Assembly: GCF_003602005.1 (NCBI RefSeq) | Contig: NZ_QZWD01000024.1 | Location: forward strand, 1 to 46,862 | Length of the DNA: 46,862 nucleotides | Direction: 5' to 3' | DNA from: Salinisphaera sp. Q1T1-3 | GTDB taxonomy: Bacteria > Pseudomonadota > Gammaproteobacteria > Nevskiales > Salinisphaeraceae | Part shown: positions 44,331-46,862 of the stretch, piece by piece | Layout of the letters: the number at the start of each line of letters is the position of its first letter | How positions within the stretch are numbered: the stretch's first letter is position 1 | Program-made: the position numbers and the translations under genes | Notes under the pieces: generated by a model | Seen by the model: the letters and a program-made list of their open reading frames with translations, nothing else | Told to the model about the DNA's origin: nothing | Databases searched by the model: none

Positions 44331-45392
44331 TCAGCTGGCGCTGTCAGCGCTCTGGCTGTCGCTGCTCGATCCGTTCGAGCCGCTGCTCTGGCTGAACTGC
44401 TTCAGCAGGATGTCCAGCGACTGCTTGCCGAGCTCACCGGTATCGTTGACGTAGACCTGACGAACCGGCTTGGCCAGCTTGCGGAACTGGTCACGCTGCT
44501 GGTCGTCGAGATGAATGATATTGATGTCCGACTTGTCCTTGATGGTCTGAAGGCGCTTGTCGTTGAACTGCTTCTGGACGTCGTAGCCCTTCTTGACCAT
44601 CTGCTGGGTCACGCTCTTGACCATCTTCTTCTGGTCGGCCGACAGTCCCTGCCACCAGTCCTTGTTGCCCATCAGCGTGGCCACGAACTGCGACTGATCG
44701 GCGAAGATCATGTCCTTCTGCACCTCGTAGAAGCCCATTTCCTCATGCGCGAAGACAGGCTGGATGTTGCCCTCGGCCTGGCCCTGCTGGAGCGCGCTGT
44801 AGAGCTCGCCGTAGGCGATGCTGATCGGGTTGGCGCCGTAGGCCTTGTAGGTGGCACGCAGCAGGCTGTTGTCCATCACACGGATCTGCAGGCCCTTCAT
44901 GTCGGCCGGCGTGTGAATCGGCTTGTTGGCGGTCCAGACCTGATAGCCCTCGGTCAGCTCGGCGAGCGGCACGAGCCCGCGCTTCTTGAACGCCTGCTGC
45001 CAGGGCTGGCTTTCGAGGAATTCCGGCGAGTTGAGGACCTTGACCGTCTGCCATTGATCGGACGGCATCACGAAGTTCAGCGAAAGCAGCTGCGATTCCG
45101 GCACCGTGCCGCCCAGCGCGCCCGAGCCGAAGCCAATCTGGATCGCCCCGCTCTGAATCGCATCGTAGAGCGCCGAATAGGTGGAGCCCCACTTGCCGTA
45201 GGGCAGCAGCTGCACCTTGATATCACCGTTGCTCTTCTGCTCGATGAGCTTCTTGAAGTCTTCGGCGTACTGATACTGGACGCTGCCCTTGATCTCCTCG
45301 AGGCCGAAGCGCCACGTCGCGGCACTGGCCATGGTGCTCGCACTCATCAGACCCAATGCGACCGCACCCAGCAGGACATTTCGCAATTTCAT
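44331..45392 (-). CDS. dctP: TRAP transporter substrate-binding protein (DctP)
   Basis: This 353-residue periplasmic receptor of the TRAP system has a signal peptide about 1-24 (cleavage after MASA), followed by TWRFGLEEIKGSVQYQYAEDFKKLIEQKSNGDIKVQLLPYG, a family opening in which GS(V/P) is typical. IHTPADMKGLQIRVMDNSLL carries the conserved Arg that salt-bridges the carboxylate of the ligand. The C-terminal tail (about residue 333 on) is Ser/Gln/Gly-rich and unlike the family. It reads opposite to dctQM although they presumably work together. It has a sigma-54-like motif upstream (45434-45450), GGGGG before the start and a terminator downstream. Confidence 0.92.
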   Translation of the reverse strand: MKLRNVLLGAVALGLMSASTMASAATWRFGLEEIKGSVQYQYAEDFKKLIEQKSNGDIKVQLLPYGKWGSTYSALYDAIQSGAIQIGFGSGALGGTVPESQLLSLNFVMPSDQWQTVKVLNSPEFLESQPWQQAFKKRGLVPLAELTEGYQVWTANKPIHTPADMKGLQIRVMDNSLLRATYKAYGANPISIAYGELYSALQQGQAEGNIQPVFAHEEMGFYEVQKDMIFADQSQFVATLMGNKDWWQGLSADQKKMVKSVTQQMVKKGYDVQKQFNDKRLQTIKDKSDINIIHLDDQQRDQFRKLAKPVRQVYVNDTGELGKQSLDILLKQFSQSSGSNGSSSDSQSADSAS

Positions 45393-45433
45393 TGCGACCC
45401 CCGTTATAGAAATGAACTCTCAGGTAAGAACAA

Positions 45434-45450
45434 TGCAAGGATCGTGTCAA
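45434..45450 (-). promoter_or_regulatory. Sigma-54-like promoter of dctP
   Basis: On the minus strand TTGACACG-ATCC-TTGCA matches TTGGCACG-N4-TTGCW at all but one position, A replacing the second G of the -24 pair. The -12 GC is at 45435-45436, placing the start of transcription about 32 nt upstream of the dctP start codon. Since dctQM has a perfect sigma-54 motif, shared regulation is plausible; the missing G makes this copy less certain. Confidence 0.55.
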
Positions 45451-45482
45451 ATGCGAGGCAGCCGGCATACGCACGATAGTCG

Positions 45483-45501
45483 AACCACGGCCACCGTGGT
45501 T
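45483..45501 (+). promoter_or_regulatory. Perfect dyad upstream of Tas-like reductase
   Basis: AACCACGG (45483-45490) and CCGTGGTT (45494-45501) with loop CCA form a 19-bp palindromic unit directly before a possible -10 box TACACT (45502-45507), 59 nt from the start codon. It has the location of a repressor operator. The site lies between dctP and the reductase gene, which are divergent. Confidence 0.45.
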
Positions 45502-45560
45502 TACACTGCGCCGCGTTTTTCGACAGGGCCGGCAACCCCGGCCGATGACAGAGACGCTTC

Positions 45561-46607
45561 ATGGAATATCGCAAGCTCGGCCAGACCGATATCGACGTCA
45601 GTGCCCTGTGCCTCGGCACCATGACCTTCGGCGAACAGAACAGCGAAGCCGAAGCCCACGCGCAACTCGACTATGCCGTCTCGCGCGGCATCAACTTCAT
45701 CGATGCCGCAGAGATGTACCCGGTTCCGCCCCAGGCCGAGACGCAGGGCCGGACCGAGGCCTATATCGGCAGCTGGCTTGCGGCGCGCGGCAAGCGTGAC
45801 GACGTGGTCCTCGCGACCAAGGTCACAGGCCGTGCCCGGACACCGATGACCTATCTGCGCGACGGCGAGACCCCACGTCTGACGCCAGCCCAGATCCGCA
45901 GCGCGCTGGAGGCGAGTCTTTCACGTCTGCGCACGGATCATGTGGACCTGTATCAGCTGCACTGGCCGGATCGCTTCACCAATTTCTTCGGCCAGCTCGG
46001 CTACACGCACGATGCACACGAGTCGCCCGTGGCCATCGAGGACACGCTCGGCGAACTCGGCCGCTTGGTCGACGAGGGCAAGATTCGCCACGTCGGCCTG
46101 TCCAACGAAACGCCCTGGGGCGTGATGCGGTTTCTTGCTGCCGCCGAGACCGCCGGCCTGCCGCGCGTGGCCTCGATCCAGAACCCCTATTCGTTGCTCA
46201 ATCGCAGCTTCGAGATCGGCCTGTCGGAAGTCGCTATCCGCGAGCAGGTCGGCCTGCTGGCCTATTCCCCGCTGGCCTTCGGCATGCTGTCCGGCAAATA
46301 CGAAAACGGCGCGCGGCCCGCGGGCGCACGTCTGACGCGCTGGGACCGTTTTGCCCGCTACAACGGCGAGCGTGGTCGCGATGCCACCGCGGCCTATGTC
46401 GCGCTGGCCCGCGAGCACGGGCTGGATCCAGCGCAAATGGCCCTGGCCTTCGTCACCTCGCGAGACTTCGTGACTTCGAACATCGTCGGCGCCACGACGA
46501 TGGATCAGCTCCGGACGAATATAGACAGTGCCGATCTCGTCCTGTCCGAAGCGCTGCGGACCGAGCTGGAAACGATTCACGCCGCGAACCCGAACCCCTG
46601 CCCCTGA
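45561..46607 (+). CDS. tas: Aldo/keto reductase Tas
   Basis: This 348-residue NADP(H)-dependent aldo/keto reductase belongs to the Tas type. Catalytic tetrad Asp48, Tyr53, Lys87 and His134 (FIDAAEMYP, LATKVTG, YQLHWPDR). The insertion VPPQAETQGRTEAYIGSWL after the catalytic Tyr, and the WPDRFTNFFGQLGY and NPYSLLNR segments are hallmarks of Tas as opposed to the shorter reductase at 18912. Length and start match. In Escherichia coli, tas was isolated as a suppressor of tyrosine auxotrophy; its natural substrate is unclear. A strong terminator follows. Confidence 0.93.
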   Translation: MEYRKLGQTDIDVSALCLGTMTFGEQNSEAEAHAQLDYAVSRGINFIDAAEMYPVPPQAETQGRTEAYIGSWLAARGKRDDVVLATKVTGRARTPMTYLRDGETPRLTPAQIRSALEASLSRLRTDHVDLYQLHWPDRFTNFFGQLGYTHDAHESPVAIEDTLGELGRLVDEGKIRHVGLSNETPWGVMRFLAAAETAGLPRVASIQNPYSLLNRSFEIGLSEVAIREQVGLLAYSPLAFGMLSGKYENGARPAGARLTRWDRFARYNGERGRDATAAYVALAREHGLDPAQMALAFVTSRDFVTSNIVGATTMDQLRTNIDSADLVLSEALRTELETIHAANPNPCP

Positions 46608-46665
46608 AGACCTATGGCCGACCCGGCCGATCACGGCATGCATTGATCCGATATCGCCGGATATA

Positions 46666-46696
46666 AAAAAGCCGACGGCCCAACCGTCGGCTTTTT
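46666..46696 (+). terminator. Intrinsic terminator after tas
   Basis: AAAAAGCCGACGG (46666-46678) and CCGTCGGCTTTTT (46684-46696) form a 13-bp stem with a 5-nt loop, ending in TTTTT. It is bidirectional in shape. The remaining 166 bp to the window end show no gene. Confidence 0.9.
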
Positions 46697-46862
46697 CCGG
46701 CATGGCCGATGGGACTCCGCAATCCGGGCCTGTCGCAATGCCGTTCACTTTACGATTCGCACGGAATAATCCGGCCTTCGATTGAGCGGTTCATCGCCTT
46801 TTCGCGACAAATAGTCTTTCGTACGCCGCTTGATTCGCCTTGGATTGGTTCGGCCTCTGGGG

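Overview
The window looks like a chromosomal segment of a high-GC gammaproteobacterium. The gene blocks asmA-like/mutY/yggX/tRNA-Phe, thiSG-trmB, nei, uup and rmuC are typical of that class. A betaine-type osmolyte uptake operon, two TRAP systems and a sodium:alanine symporter fit a marine or halophilic lifestyle, and a Salinisphaera-like organism is my best guess, made from protein character only. No phage, CRISPR array, rRNA or complete insertion sequence was seen. Coding density is high except at 1-937, 19896-20274 and 43733-44330.

Layout. 1-937 has no convincing gene but holds a 279-bp miniature element with CTAG ends (348-626), followed by tRNA-Gly(CCC). 1038-5020 (minus) is a five-gene block whose junctions all overlap by 1-4 nt: the transporter cstA, a small protein with a vicinal Cys pair and thioredoxin-like pattern, a 90-residue protein ending in Cys-Cys, an ArsA/Get3-like ATPase and a lipoprotein. 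5294-7785 (minus) is a rhodanese-ThiF/MoeB fusion plus rmuC, divergent from uup. 9886-14347 carries an EAL-CBS-GGDEF protein, an isochorismatase-fold hydrolase, a YceI protein and nei. 14529-18191 is an alcohol/aldehyde dehydrogenase pair divergent from an AraC regulator. 18210-22867 holds an ExoD-like protein, an aldo/keto reductase, a lytic transglycosylase and a BaiN/HI0933-type flavoprotein. 23030-31003 is transport-rich: a fused TRAP permease with a possible leader peptide, an AGCS symporter, a lipocalin, an Atm1-type ABC exporter and an MFS permease. 31129-34261 (minus) is a betaine/proline ABC operon. 34453-35292 is a kinase-fold orphan. 35565-39782 (minus) is asmA-like, SRPBCC, mutY, yggX and tRNA-Phe. 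39907-41625 is a ThiS-ThiG fusion and trmB. 41643-45450 is a split TRAP locus (dctQM forward, dctP reversed) with sigma-54 promoter motifs, interrupted by a decayed second copy of the miniature element. It ends with a Tas-type aldo/keto reductase and a strong terminator.

How parts may work together. ThiS-ThiG needs an adenylating and sulfurating enzyme, and the rhodanese-ThiF fusion 33 kb away is an obvious candidate. The dehydrogenase pair can oxidise an alcohol via its aldehyde to an acid under the divergent AraC regulator. The dctP and dctQM halves share sigma-54-like promoters, suggesting they are still co-regulated although separated. The cstA block is the most unusual assembly: a transporter translationally coupled to a soluble targeting-type ATPase and two tiny proteins that each carry adjacent cysteines.
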